Shown here piece after piece: positions 35,341 through 43,537 of a stretch of DNA of 64,000 bases. Source of the DNA: Pseudomonas viridiflava (GTDB lineage: Bacteria > Pseudomonadota > Gammaproteobacteria > Pseudomonadales > Pseudomonadaceae); NCBI RefSeq assembly GCF_003702045.1, contig NZ_RBTP01000076.1, positions 359,684 through 423,683 on the forward strand, read 5' to 3'. Below the pieces are notes generated by a model. That model was given only the letters and a program-made list of their open reading frames with translations, was not told the DNA's origin and searched no databases. Made by a program: the position numbers and the translations under genes. Each line of letters starts with the position of its first letter. Positions within the stretch are counted from its first letter, which is position 1.

Positions 35341-36237
35341 TCAGAACGGCGCTGAGCCTTGAATGGTCGTGCGATGCAATTTGCGTCGCAGGTGCGCCGG
35401 GCAGCCTGCCGCAAGGTGGATCAGCGAGCGGTTGTCCCAGAACACCATGTCGTTGGGCTGCCACTGATGGCGATAGATGTGCTCGGGGCGAACACTGTGG
35501 GCGTAGATTTCGCTGAGAATGTGGCGGCTCTCGTCTTCCGGCAGACCCAGAATGCGCGTGGTGAAACCTTCGCTGACGAACAACGCCTTGCGCCCGTTCT
35601 CAGGGTGAGTGCGCACAACGGGGTGGCTCACTTCGACGACCTGCGCCAACTGCTCGGGGGTCAGGGTCGGGCGCCAGTTGACGGCGTTATGACCCTCGGA
35701 ATACCTCGCGGTATAGCTATGGACGGCAGAGCGACCTTCAACTGCCTCGCGCAGATGCTGCGGCAGTGTGTCCCAGGCTTGATGCAGGTTGGCGAACAGG
35801 GTATCGCCGCCCTCGCTGGGCAATTCCTGCGCGTACAACATCGAGCCCAGACTCGGCAGCTCTTTGTACGACAGGTCCGAGTGCCAGTACTTGCCCGCAT
35901 CGCCCAGGCCGACCGGCTGACCGTTCTCGACAATGTTGGAGACGATCAGGATTTCCGGGTGGTTGGCCAACAGGAACTGCTTGAGCACGTGAATCTGCAG
36001 CACGCCGAAACGGCGGCTGAAATCGATCTGTTGCTGCGGCGTGATGTGCTGATCGCGAAACACGATGACGTGGTAGTCGAGATGCGCCTGATGAACGCGC
36101 GCAAAGTCGGCATCGTTCAGGGGTTTTGACAGGTCCAGCCCAACGATTTCAGCGCCCACCTTTTCGGCGAATGGGCGCACGTCGAACGATTGCGAGGCAG
36201 CGAGTGCGGGCGATGAAGCGAGGGAGGCTGCTGACAT
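35341..36237 (-). CDS. TauD/TfdA-family alpha-ketoglutarate-dependent dioxygenase
   Basis: This is a non-haem iron(II) dioxygenase of 298 residues. The 2-His-1-carboxylate triad is visible: HxD in KYWHSDLSYKELPSLGSML and the distal His in DMVFWDNRSLIHLAAG. The 2-oxoglutarate-binding Arg is in RRKLHRTTIQG. Such enzymes hydroxylate the carbon next to a sulfonate or sulfate group (TauD, AtsK), releasing sulfite or sulfate. First gene of an operon with a complete sulfonate-type importer, and a shared sulfur element lies upstream. Between taurine dioxygenase and alkylsulfatase I cannot choose; an N-terminal extension of about 15 residues is unlike E. coli TauD. Confidence 0.88.
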   Translation of the reverse strand: MSAASLASSPALAASQSFDVRPFAEKVGAEIVGLDLSKPLNDADFARVHQAHLDYHVIVFRDQHITPQQQIDFSRRFGVLQIHVLKQFLLANHPEILIVSNIVENGQPVGLGDAGKYWHSDLSYKELPSLGSMLYAQELPSEGGDTLFANLHQAWDTLPQHLREAVEGRSAVHSYTARYSEGHNAVNWRPTLTPEQLAQVVEVSHPVVRTHPENGRKALFVSEGFTTRILGLPEDESRHILSEIYAHSVRPEHIYRHQWQPNDMVFWDNRSLIHLAAGCPAHLRRKLHRTTIQGSAPF

Positions 36238-36306
36238 GAGAACTCCGACTCCAGAATGTGGCTGAGAAGGAGAACTGTATAGCTATAAGAAATGTAATTT
36301 AAATAC

Positions 36307-36325
36307 CGTTAGGGAATATGCATAG
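36307..36325. promoter_or_regulatory. Sulfur-gene upstream element (TTAGGGAATAT)
   Basis: CGTTAGGGAATATGCATAG lies about 70 bases upstream of the dioxygenase operon and is surrounded by AT-rich DNA. It resembles the elements at 17678-17694 and 43385-43396. A role as an activator site under sulfur limitation is inferred. Confidence 0.4.
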
Positions 36326-36393
36326 CGCGGAATGGGATAGCGGTTTTTTACTCGCTGCCGGGCGCAAGTCTCACTCGCCATGCACAGCTCTTT

Positions 36394-36474
36394 GTGGGAG
36401 GCGGCCTGCCGGCGATGCGTTCAGACACGTGTCAGTGACTGACCCGACGCTATCGCCAGCAAGCCGCCTCCCAC
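36394..36474. repeat. REPIN (GTGGGAGGCGGCCTGCCGGCGATGCG type)
   Basis: The left unit GTGGGAGGCGGCCTGCCGGC and the inverted right unit GCAAGCCGCCTCCCAC flank about 35 bases. It lies between the divergent dioxygenase operon and autotransporter gene. A half unit of the same subtype is at 39706-39730 after the autotransporter. Confidence 0.85.
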
Positions 36475-36586
36475 CGTCCAGCACTTGCTGCGAAGCGCAC
36501 ACAAATGTGTCACGAACGATACATCCAGCTGTAAGAACGGCTTGATAGCGTCAGCGCCTTCTTTTAACTGCGTGCAGGACAGCAAT

Positions 36587-39500
36587 ATGCCGAGCGTCAA
36601 ACCCACCGCCCACGTCATGGTATCGACATTGATACTTTCGCTGCTTGCAGTTTCGGTACACGCAGCAGGCAGGTCAGGGGATGACCGCATCAACGGCGTT
36701 AACCTGCTGTCCGGCTTCAACACGCTCTGGAACACCGGCCCCACCTGGGACACCGGTACGCCGACTGCACTGGGTCAAACGTTGCTCAAGCGCAACTTGC
36801 AACTGGTGCTCGACCGCGCCAACTCGCGCACGCTCGCGCAGGAAACCGCTGCGTATTTCGATGACCGGCGCGACCAAAGCTACAGCGCCATCAGCGGCTT
36901 GGGTTCGTTGAGCGATGCGTACAAAACGGGGGCAGGTGCTTTCACCACCATCACCCAGTTCGACGACACCAACAAGACCGTCAAGTACGACGACAAAGGC
37001 AACGGCGCAGGCAGTTCAAGCTCGGCGCTGGGCAAGGTCGTCGATCTGGTCGGCGCAGTGCGCAACGACGCGTCTACCACACCCGCCAAATCTCATTACC
37101 AATACCCGCGCCCTTGGCGGCAGACGCTGGACGGCCAGAATCTGGAGTTCGTGGTGCAGCCTTCCCTGCGCCCTGCCAAAAGCACCACACCGGCGAGCGA
37201 CGCAGGATTTCCAAGCGGCCACACCAACGCCGCGTACCTGTCGTCCATTGCCTTGGCCTACGCGATTCCCGAGCGCTACAGCGAGCTGATGCTGCGTGCC
37301 TCGGACATTGGCGATAACCGCATTGAAGCTGGCATGCACTCGCCCTTCGACGTGATGGGTGGGCGCATCACGGCCACTTATTTCGCCATCGACAACCTGT
37401 CCAACCCGGCCAATACCCAACTTCGCGCCGATGCCCGTGCCCAAGCGCTGGCCTACTTCACCGCGCAGTGTGGCGGCGACGTCAATAACTGCATGGCGAA
37501 GATTGACCCGGCCACCGACCGCACTTCCCAGCACGCGCAGGACAAGGCGCTGTACACCTCACGCATGACCTACGGGTTCAGCCCGGTCGGGCCGACCAAC
37601 CTTGCGCCCGTGGTGCCGGTCAACGCTGAAGTGCTGCTGGAAACCCGATTCCCGTACCTGGACGCCAGCCAGCGCCGGGAGATTCTGGGCACCACTGAGA
37701 TTTCCTCAGGCTACGCGGTGATCGATCAGTCCAACGGTTACGGCCGCCTGAACCTGTACGCCGCAGGCGACGGTTATGCCGCGTTCAATTCCAACGTCAC
37801 GGTCAACATGAACGCCAGCCTGGGCGGCTATAACGCCATTGATGCCTGGCGCAACGACATCTCGGGCACCGGTGGTCTGATCAAGAACGGCACTGGCAAC
37901 CTGATGCTGACCGGTAATAACACTTACTCGGGCGGCACGGTGATCAACGGCGGCGTGCTGACCGGTCACGCGCAAGCGTTCGGCAGCGGGACGATTACCG
38001 ACAACGCAACGCTGGTCCTCGATCAGTCGACCAACGACACCTTCAGCAACGCCATTGCAGGCAATGGCACGCTGATCAAGCAAGGCGCAGGCTCGCTGAA
38101 CCTGACGGGCAACAGCAGCCTGTCCGGCGCGACCACTGTGCAGGCAGGGCGTCTGGCGGTGAACGGCAACCTCGGCAATTCAGTCGTGACCGTCAATCAA
38201 GGCGCCGTGCTGGGCGGCAACGGCTCGGTAGGCGGCATCAACGCCGTGTCCGGCGGCGTGGTCGCTCCGGGCAATTCGGTGGGCCAACTGAACGTCAACG
38301 GCAACGTCAATTTCGCTCAGGGTTCGGTCTATCAGGTCGAGTCGGATGCCGCCGGTAATGCCGACCGCATCGTTGCCACAGGCCGCGCGACCTTGAACAA
38401 CGCCACCGTTTCACTGGTCGAGGGCGGCAACTGGGTGGCGGCGAGCCGCTATTCGATTCTTTCGGCAGCGGGCGGTATCAGCGGCACGTTCAACAGCGTG
38501 CAATCGAACTTCGCGTTCCTGACGCCCACCCTCAACTACACCGCGAGCGATGTCGGCCTGACGCTGGATCGCAATGCACAACGCTTTGCCAGCCTGGCCA
38601 CCGGCCGCAATGCTCAGGCAGTCGCTCAGGGGCTGGACAGTGCAGGCGCAGGCAACGCGCTGTGGAGAAGCGTCGTACAAGCCGATGCGGCAACGGCACA
38701 AGCCACCTTCAATGCGCTGTCGAACGAACTGCATGCCTCGACTCAATCGGCCTTGATCGAAGACAGCCGCCTGGTGCGCAACGCCATCACTGACCGCCTG
38801 CAGCAATCGCAGTCTGCTCAGGCGTCCGGCGGTGCTTCGCAAACCCTGGCAGGCGATGCGTCACGCGGCCTGGTCTGGACCCAAGCCATTGGCGCGACCG
38901 GCAAGACGGACAGCTCAGCGGATGCTTCCGGTCTGGACAGCCACACCAGCGGCCTGCTGTTCGGTGCCGACGTTCCTGTCAACGACACATGGCGCGTCGG
39001 CGCACTCGCAGGCTTCAGCCGCAGCAGTTTCGACCTGCGCCATGCATCGGGTTCAAGCGACAGTGACAACTACCACCTGGGTGTCTATGGCGGCGCGAAA
39101 TGGGGCCAACTGGGCCTGCGTCTGGGTGCCGTGCGGACCTGGCACGACCTGACATCCAAGCGCACGCTGGAACTGCCAGGCTCTTCCGAGCGCTTCAAGC
39201 AGGATTACCAGGCGGCCACCAATCAGGTATTCGGTGAACTCGGCTATGCCATCGAACTGGGCAACGCACAACTCGAACCCTTCGCCAACCTTGCGCATGT
39301 CAGGCTGGACACCGATGGCTTCGACGAAAACAGCAACGCCATCAGCCTGCGAAACAAGTCAGAGGAAAACCACGTCACGTTCAGCACCTTGGGACTAAGG
39401 GCTGCGACGCACCTGAACATGGGCAGCGTCGACGTCAAACCCAACGCCACCGTCGGCTGGCGCCGTGCGTTCGGCGACGTGACACCCGAAAGCCGCGCAG

Positions 39501-39685
39501 CCTTCAGCGGCGGCGACACTTTCGCCCTCTCCGGCGCACCGATTGCACGCAACGCAGCCGTATTGGGAGCGGGCGTGGATCTGGGGTTGAGCGAGCGACT
39601 GAGCGTGGGCGTTAGCTATAACGGACAGATCGGCAGCGACACGACCGATCAGGCGCTGAATGCGCGGGTGACGTTGGCGTTTTGA
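36587..39685 (+). CDS. Autotransporter with class A acid phosphatase (PAP2) passenger
   Basis: This 1032-residue type V secreted protein starts with a signal peptide (cut near VHAAGRS, about residue 26). The passenger has the class A non-specific acid phosphatase signature in order: KSHYQYPRP (K-X6-RP), FPSGHTN near residue 208 and NRIEAGMHSPFD near residues 245-256 (R-X5-H-X3-D, with N in place of the usual S). Glycine/asparagine-rich beta-helix repeats follow (GTGGLIKNGTGNLMLTGNNTYSGG). The last 270 residues form the translocator barrel ending in ARVTLAF. The Moraxella MapA protein has the same architecture. It probably displays a phosphatase on the cell surface. AGGA before the ATG supports the start. 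Confidence 0.9.
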   Translation: MPSVKPTAHVMVSTLILSLLAVSVHAAGRSGDDRINGVNLLSGFNTLWNTGPTWDTGTPTALGQTLLKRNLQLVLDRANSRTLAQETAAYFDDRRDQSYSAISGLGSLSDAYKTGAGAFTTITQFDDTNKTVKYDDKGNGAGSSSSALGKVVDLVGAVRNDASTTPAKSHYQYPRPWRQTLDGQNLEFVVQPSLRPAKSTTPASDAGFPSGHTNAAYLSSIALAYAIPERYSELMLRASDIGDNRIEAGMHSPFDVMGGRITATYFAIDNLSNPANTQLRADARAQALAYFTAQCGGDVNNCMAKIDPATDRTSQHAQDKALYTSRMTYGFSPVGPTNLAPVVPVNAEVLLETRFPYLDASQRREILGTTEISSGYAVIDQSNGYGRLNLYAAGDGYAAFNSNVTVNMNASLGGYNAIDAWRNDISGTGGLIKNGTGNLMLTGNNTYSGGTVINGGVLTGHAQAFGSGTITDNATLVLDQSTNDTFSNAIAGNGTLIKQGAGSLNLTGNSSLSGATTVQAGRLAVNGNLGNSVVTVNQGAVLGGNGSVGGINAVSGGVVAPGNSVGQLNVNGNVNFAQGSVYQVESDAAGNADRIVATGRATLNNATVSLVEGGNWVAASRYSILSAAGGISGTFNSVQSNFAFLTPTLNYTASDVGLTLDRNAQRFASLATGRNAQAVAQGLDSAGAGNALWRSVVQADAATAQATFNALSNELHASTQSALIEDSRLVRNAITDRLQQSQSAQASGGASQTLAGDASRGLVWTQAIGATGKTDSSADASGLDSHTSGLLFGADVPVNDTWRVGALAGFSRSSFDLRHASGSSDSDNYHLGVYGGAKWGQLGLRLGAVRTWHDLTSKRTLELPGSSERFKQDYQAATNQVFGELGYAIELGNAQLEPFANLAHVRLDTDGFDENSNAISLRNKSEENHVTFSTLGLRAATHLNMGSVDVKPNATVGWRRAFGDVTPESRAAFSGGDTFALSGAPIARNAAVLGAGVDLGLSERLSVGVSYNGQIGSDTTDQALNARVTLAF

Positions 39686-39705
39686 GTCAGGCTAAACACA
39701 ATTCC

Positions 39706-39730
39706 GTGGCAGGCGGCTGCCGGCGATGCG
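39706..39730 (+). repeat. Half REP unit
   Basis: GTGGCAGGCGGCTGCCGGCG followed by ATGCG matches the left unit of the REPIN at 36394. No inverted partner is present. Confidence 0.6.
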
Positions 39731-39759
39731 TTTTTCCAGTTGGCGTGTCTGTGACTGTG

Positions 39760-39871
39760 TGATCGTTCCCACGCTCCATCGTGGACGCCGCTCAAGGCGC
39801 TCTGCGTCCGTTCCAGAATAGGACGCAGCGCGTCCCGGGCTGCATACCCACGCGGAGCATGGGCACGATCA
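39760..39871. repeat. Dispersed palindromic repeat, left of the RAYT remnant
   Basis: The ends TGATCGTTCCCACGCTCC and GGAGCATGGGCACGATCA are inverted copies of each other, and GGCGCTCTGCGTCC / GGACGCAGCGCGTCC pair inside. This is one of the best preserved copies. Confidence 0.8.
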
Positions 39872-39887
39872 GCTCACTTGAGATCCC

Positions 39888-39945
39888 TGATCGTTCCTAC
39901 GCTCTGCGTGGTAACGCCTCCCAGGACGCTCCGCGTCCGGCCGTG
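39888..39945. repeat. Dispersed palindromic repeat, second unit left of the RAYT remnant
   Basis: TGATCGTTCCTACGCTCTGC is followed by GGACGCTCCGCGTCC. It points the same way as the left unit of the neighbouring copy, so two copies lie in tandem. Confidence 0.75.
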
Positions 39946-40005
39946 AGGCACCGCAGAACCTCTGCGGGATGTATGCAAGCATGAGCACAATTTGAATAGC
40001 GTCTA

Positions 40006-40581
40006 TTACCAGCGCTGGACGTCAATCAAACCAACCTGCCCCTGATAATCCCGGGCACTTGAGTATCGCCAGTGCTCACCGACATCTACATACCCCCGCT
40101 TGACCGGGTTGTGGTGGATGTAGTCGAGTTTCTGCCGCATCACGTCCTCACTCCAGATGACCTCTGCGTGGGTGCCTTCCTGCCAGACCTGATAAACCCT
40201 GTCTGTCTTATACGCACGCTTCGTAAAGCGTAATCGCTCAAGCACACGCTCTGCGTTGCTCCTATCGAAGTGATCGACGATCCGTCTCGCGGTGAAGGAT
40301 TTGAAGCTGCGAACGCATCCGCCCAGATCATGGGCTTGAGCCACATAATGCAGATGGTTCTCCAGAACCACATACCCGAAAAGCTGCATTCCTGTTCATT
40401 CTGCTGATAGCGCCATGCATCCAACACAATCGCCACCATTTCAGGCCGAGTGAATAAAGGCAGCCACTCCACAATCGTGCACGTCAGGGAAATGAGGTTT
40501 GTCAGGCGTAGCGGCTTCGGGCCATCGATTCGTCCTTGAGTAAGCAGACGGGGAGTCTGACGACACAAGGCTAACGTCCAT
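40006..40581 (-). pseudogene. REP-associated tyrosine transposase (RAYT, IS200-like Y1), frameshifted
   Basis: The C-terminal part reads FGYVVLENHLHYVAQAHDL (His-X-His-type HLHYV), then RAYKTDRVYQVWQEGTHAE and YIHHNPVKRGYVDVGEHWRYSSARDY, the hallmark of this transposase group. The N-terminus starts at an ATG at 40581 (MDVSLVSSDSPSAYSR) in the same frame. The middle (TCTIVEWLPLFTRPEMVAIVLDAWRY) is in another frame, so two compensating frameshifts lie near 40485 and 40395. The first looks like loss of one of two tandem ATTTC copies. With them the gene would encode about 191 residues. Palindromic repeats flank it on both sides, as expected if this enzyme moved them. Confidence 0.8.
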
Positions 40582-40639
40582 TTCCACGAGAGGGGAACGA
40601 GCAAGGTGTTCCGAGGTTTTGTTCAGCTTCGAGCTACGC

Positions 40640-40727
40640 CGGGACGCGGAGCGTCCTGAGAGGCATTCCCACGCGGAGCGTGAGGAACGATCAGGGGTTT
40701 CAAGCACACTGATCGTTCCCACGATCA
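40640..40727. repeat. Dispersed palindromic repeat, right of the RAYT remnant
   Basis: GGGACGCGGAGCGTCC and CCCACGCGGAGCGTGAGGAACGATCA are followed by the inverted fragment TGATCGTTCCCACGATCA (40709-40726). It ends directly at the metQ stop codon. Confidence 0.75.
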
Positions 40728-40731
40728 ACAA

Positions 40732-41514
40732 TCAGAACGCGGGCAGTACCGCGCCTTCGTACTTCTTGTTGATGAAGTCTTTGACTTGCTGACTGGTCAG
40801 GGCCTTGGACAGTTTCTGGATGGCGTCGCTGTTGGCGTTGTCTTCGCGGGTGACCAGGAAGTTCACGTACGGCGAGTCTGCACCTTCGATGATAAGCGCG
40901 TCTTTCTGCGGGTTCAGCTTGGCTTCCAGCGCGTAGTTGGTGTTGATCAACGCCAGGTCAACCTGACCCAGTGCACGCGGCAGTACGGCCGATTCCAGTT
41001 CGCGGAATTTCAGTTTCTTTGGGTTGGTGGCGATGTCTTTCGGCGTCGCCAAGGCGTTGGTTGGGTCTTTCAGGGTGATCAGACCGTTCTTCTGCAACAG
41101 AAGCAGTGCGCGACCGGCGTTGCTGCCCTCGTTAGGGATGGCGACGGTTGCGCCTTCAGGCAGATCGGCAATGTTCTTGTACTTTTTCGAGTAGCCGCCG
41201 AACGGCTCGACGTGTACACCAACGCCGGTCACCAGGTTGGTGCCCTTGCCTTTGTTGAAGCCGTCCAGATAAGGCTTGGTCTGGAAGTAGTTGGCGTCCA
41301 GACGTTTCTCGCTCAACTGTACGTTCGGCTGAACGTAGTCGGTGAAGACTTTGATTTCCAGGTCCACGCCTTCTTTGGCCAGGGTCGGCTTGATCAGCTC
41401 CAGGATTTCCGCGTGCGGCACTGGCGTGGCACCCACGACCAGTTTTTCACCGGCATGCGCCAGGCCAATCGAGAAAACAGCCGCCAGAGCGGTCATCAAC
41501 AACGTCTTTTTCAT
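40732..41514 (-). CDS. metQ: MetQ/NlpA-family methionine ABC transporter substrate-binding protein
   Basis: This 260-residue binding protein has a signal peptide (cut near AHAGEKL, about residue 21) and no lipobox. Family landmarks are LVVGATPVPHAEILE, IKVFTDYVQPNVQLSEKRLDANYFQTKPYL and FGGYSKKYKNIADLPEGATVAIPNE, closer to true MetQ than the paralogue at 21717. It binds methionine for MetNI, whose genes are not adjacent. It stands alone between a repeat and a sigma54-activator-like gene on the same strand. AGGA six bases upstream supports the ATG. Confidence 0.88.
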   Translation of the reverse strand: MKKTLLMTALAAVFSIGLAHAGEKLVVGATPVPHAEILELIKPTLAKEGVDLEIKVFTDYVQPNVQLSEKRLDANYFQTKPYLDGFNKGKGTNLVTGVGVHVEPFGGYSKKYKNIADLPEGATVAIPNEGSNAGRALLLLQKNGLITLKDPTNALATPKDIATNPKKLKFRELESAVLPRALGQVDLALINTNYALEAKLNPQKDALIIEGADSPYVNFLVTREDNANSDAIQKLSKALTSQQVKDFINKKYEGAVLPAF

Positions 41515-41712
41515 GCAATGTCCTTAGCGAATCCGTGAGCGTCACAAAAAATGACGTCTTTTCAGTGGTTTGCCGCAGCGCTGTCCCGTGCTGCGACATC
41601 ATGTGGACATTACCGAGATTTTTTATTCCGAGAAAATACTTTTTAAGTAAATGCTTATGCTTTTTTCCTCGTTATCCGGCTGCGCGATTCTGGCGGGGCT
41701 CTAGCGCAAGGG

Positions 41713-42663
41713 TTACGCCGTGGTTCGCTTCAGCTTTTCAGTGACTGCTTCCAGTAGCTGCTTGAGAGCTGCGAGCGGCTTCGGATCCTCTTCAGCCAAC
41801 AGCCGCTGGGCTTGATGCTCAATCTGCGCCAGAGGGCTGCCCAATTCCGGCAGGTGAATGTCTTCAGCTTGAATCTCATCACCCCGGCTGACCAGCAACG
41901 CAAAATGAATCACGTTCTCCAGCTCACGGGTGTTCCCCGGCCAGCTGTGGGCCTCGAGTGTTTTTTGCGCGGCCTCGCTCACCAATTGAACGGGCAGGTT
42001 CAAACGCTGGCTGTAGATGCCGACGAAGTACTCGGCCAAAGGCAGAATATTGCCCGGTTGCTCGCGCAGTGCAGGCAGATCGAGCTTGCCTTCGCTCAGA
42101 TAGTGGTAGAGCCGCTCGTTGAACTTGCCGGCTGCCACTGCCAAGGCAAGATCAATGCTGGTCGCGGCCACCAGGCGCACATCGACCGGGCTGGGCTGTT
42201 GCGCCCCTACTCGCGTGACTTCGTGATTCTCCAGCGCCGCCAGCAACTTCACCTGGATGGGCAACGGCAGATCGCCGATTTCATCCAGATACAGCGTGCC
42301 GCCGTTCGCCGAACCAAACCATCCTGCACGGCTGCTGACCGAGCCGCTGTGCGCACCGGCCGCATAGCCAAACAGCTCGGCGTCGGCATAGGTCGGGCTG
42401 ATGGCCCCGCAGTTCACCGAAACGAATAGGCCCGAGCGATCACTGCCGCGATGAATATGCCGCGCCAGCAATTCCTTGCCGGTCCCGGACTCGCCCCGAA
42501 TCAGCACGGGCAGCGAGCGCGGCGCAAGTTGCTCCATCTCCTCACGCAACTGCCGTGAGCGCGGGTCAATGAACACCAGCGCCTTGGCACGGATACTCAG
42601 GGGGCTTTTGTCGGAATCGGGAAAGGTCAGCAGCGGCTGGCCGAAGGTTTCGTGAAGGCTCAT
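41713..42663 (-). CDS. Sigma54-activator-like AAA+ protein without receiver domain or visible HTH
   Basis: This 316-residue protein of the NtrC-type AAA+ family has Walker A RGESGTGKEL and Walker B GGTLYLDEIGDLP. It has no N-terminal sensor domain. Three features are odd. The sigma54-contacting loop reads GAHSGS instead of GAFTGA. The arginine-finger region LRERxxDI reads LREQPGNI. The C-terminus (PLAALKQLLEAVTEKLKRTTA) lacks a Fis-type helix-turn-helix. It may be related to SfnR, the short activator of dimethyl sulfone genes in P. putida, which would fit the surroundings, but that is a guess. It follows an alpha/beta hydrolase gene by 81 bases on the same strand. Confidence 0.8.
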   Translation of the reverse strand: MSLHETFGQPLLTFPDSDKSPLSIRAKALVFIDPRSRQLREEMEQLAPRSLPVLIRGESGTGKELLARHIHRGSDRSGLFVSVNCGAISPTYADAELFGYAAGAHSGSVSSRAGWFGSANGGTLYLDEIGDLPLPIQVKLLAALENHEVTRVGAQQPSPVDVRLVAATSIDLALAVAAGKFNERLYHYLSEGKLDLPALREQPGNILPLAEYFVGIYSQRLNLPVQLVSEAAQKTLEAHSWPGNTRELENVIHFALLVSRGDEIQAEDIHLPELGSPLAQIEHQAQRLLAEEDPKPLAALKQLLEAVTEKLKRTTA

Positions 42664-42744
42664 GACGCACTCCCACCCGAGCCGCTCACGGTCTCAGGCG
42701 TTAAAAAAACGGGGCCAATTGGCCCGCGGTACAAGGCAATCCGG

Positions 42745-43326
42745 TCATGCGCGACGACGCGCGTGTTGCTCCAGACGATTTTGCAGACGGTACAGGTACG
42801 CGAACCCCTGCTCCCAGCGTTGATGACCGGACTTGACGTTGATGTGCCCGGCCTCGCTCAAAAAGCCCAGCTCGGCGCCCCAGTGTCGGGCGATTTCCAT
42901 CGCCCGCTGTGAGCTGACGGCCGGGTCATTGTCGGAGCTGACAATCTGCGTCGGGAACGGCAGCAGGTCGGTGGGTATGGGCGAAAAATTACGCAACGCA
43001 GGTGGGCAATTCGGGCGATCCACATCGGCAGGCGCGACCAGCAGCGCGCCTTGCACCTGTCGCAGCGTCTCAAGCGGAGCCAGTTGCGCCCAATGCGCGA
43101 CCGTGACGCAACCCAGGCTGTGAGCGATCAGGATCACGGGCGTGTCTTGGGCCGCGATGGTGCGCTGCAACTCACCCACCCAGTCTTCACGGCGCGGCTT
43201 GAACCAGTCGGCCTGTTCCACGCGCACGCTGTTAGGCAGGCTGTTCTGCCAGTGGGTTTGCCAATGATCATCAGGAGATCCCTGCCATCCTGGCAGGATC
43301 AGATACCGGATCGACTCGTTATGCAT
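42745..43326 (-). CDS. RBBP9/YdeN-family alpha/beta hydrolase
   Basis: This small serine hydrolase of 193 residues has the RBBP9/YdeN-type start (YLILPGWQGSPDDHWQTHW), the nucleophile elbow AHSLGC (Ser near residue 69), an acidic residue in SSDNDPAV and a catalytic His in EAGHINVKSGH. The natural substrate of this family is mostly unknown. AGGAGG seven bases before the ATG is a strong ribosome site. It is probably cotranscribed with the AAA+ gene downstream. A large inverted repeat lies about 55 bases upstream. Confidence 0.88.
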   Translation of the reverse strand: MHNESIRYLILPGWQGSPDDHWQTHWQNSLPNSVRVEQADWFKPRREDWVGELQRTIAAQDTPVILIAHSLGCVTVAHWAQLAPLETLRQVQGALLVAPADVDRPNCPPALRNFSPIPTDLLPFPTQIVSSDNDPAVSSQRAMEIARHWGAELGFLSEAGHINVKSGHQRWEQGFAYLYRLQNRLEQHARRRA

Positions 43327-43379
43327 GGATTCGCCTCCTGCACGTATGCGTTCATGGGGCGAGTATAGGGACGGAACAA

Positions 43380-43428
43380 ATATTCGTTAAGGAATAAGAA
43401 GATATTTATTAATTCCTAAAAAGAATAT
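43380..43428. promoter_or_regulatory. AT-rich imperfect inverted repeat upstream of the hydrolase gene
   Basis: ATATTCGTTAAGGAAT (43380-43395) faces ATTCCTAAAAAGAATAT (43412-43428). Each arm carries the TTA(A/G)GGAAT core also seen upstream of other sulfur genes. It sits where a promoter or activator site of the hydrolase operon is expected. Confidence 0.5.
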
Positions 43429-43537
43429 AAAGCTTGGAACAAAAAAAGGACCACTCCCTGCCTTGAAGGAACGGCCCTGAATAAAAACACCTGGCACCAA
43501 CACTAACCGGGTTTTATGACAACCGTGCGACGACGCC

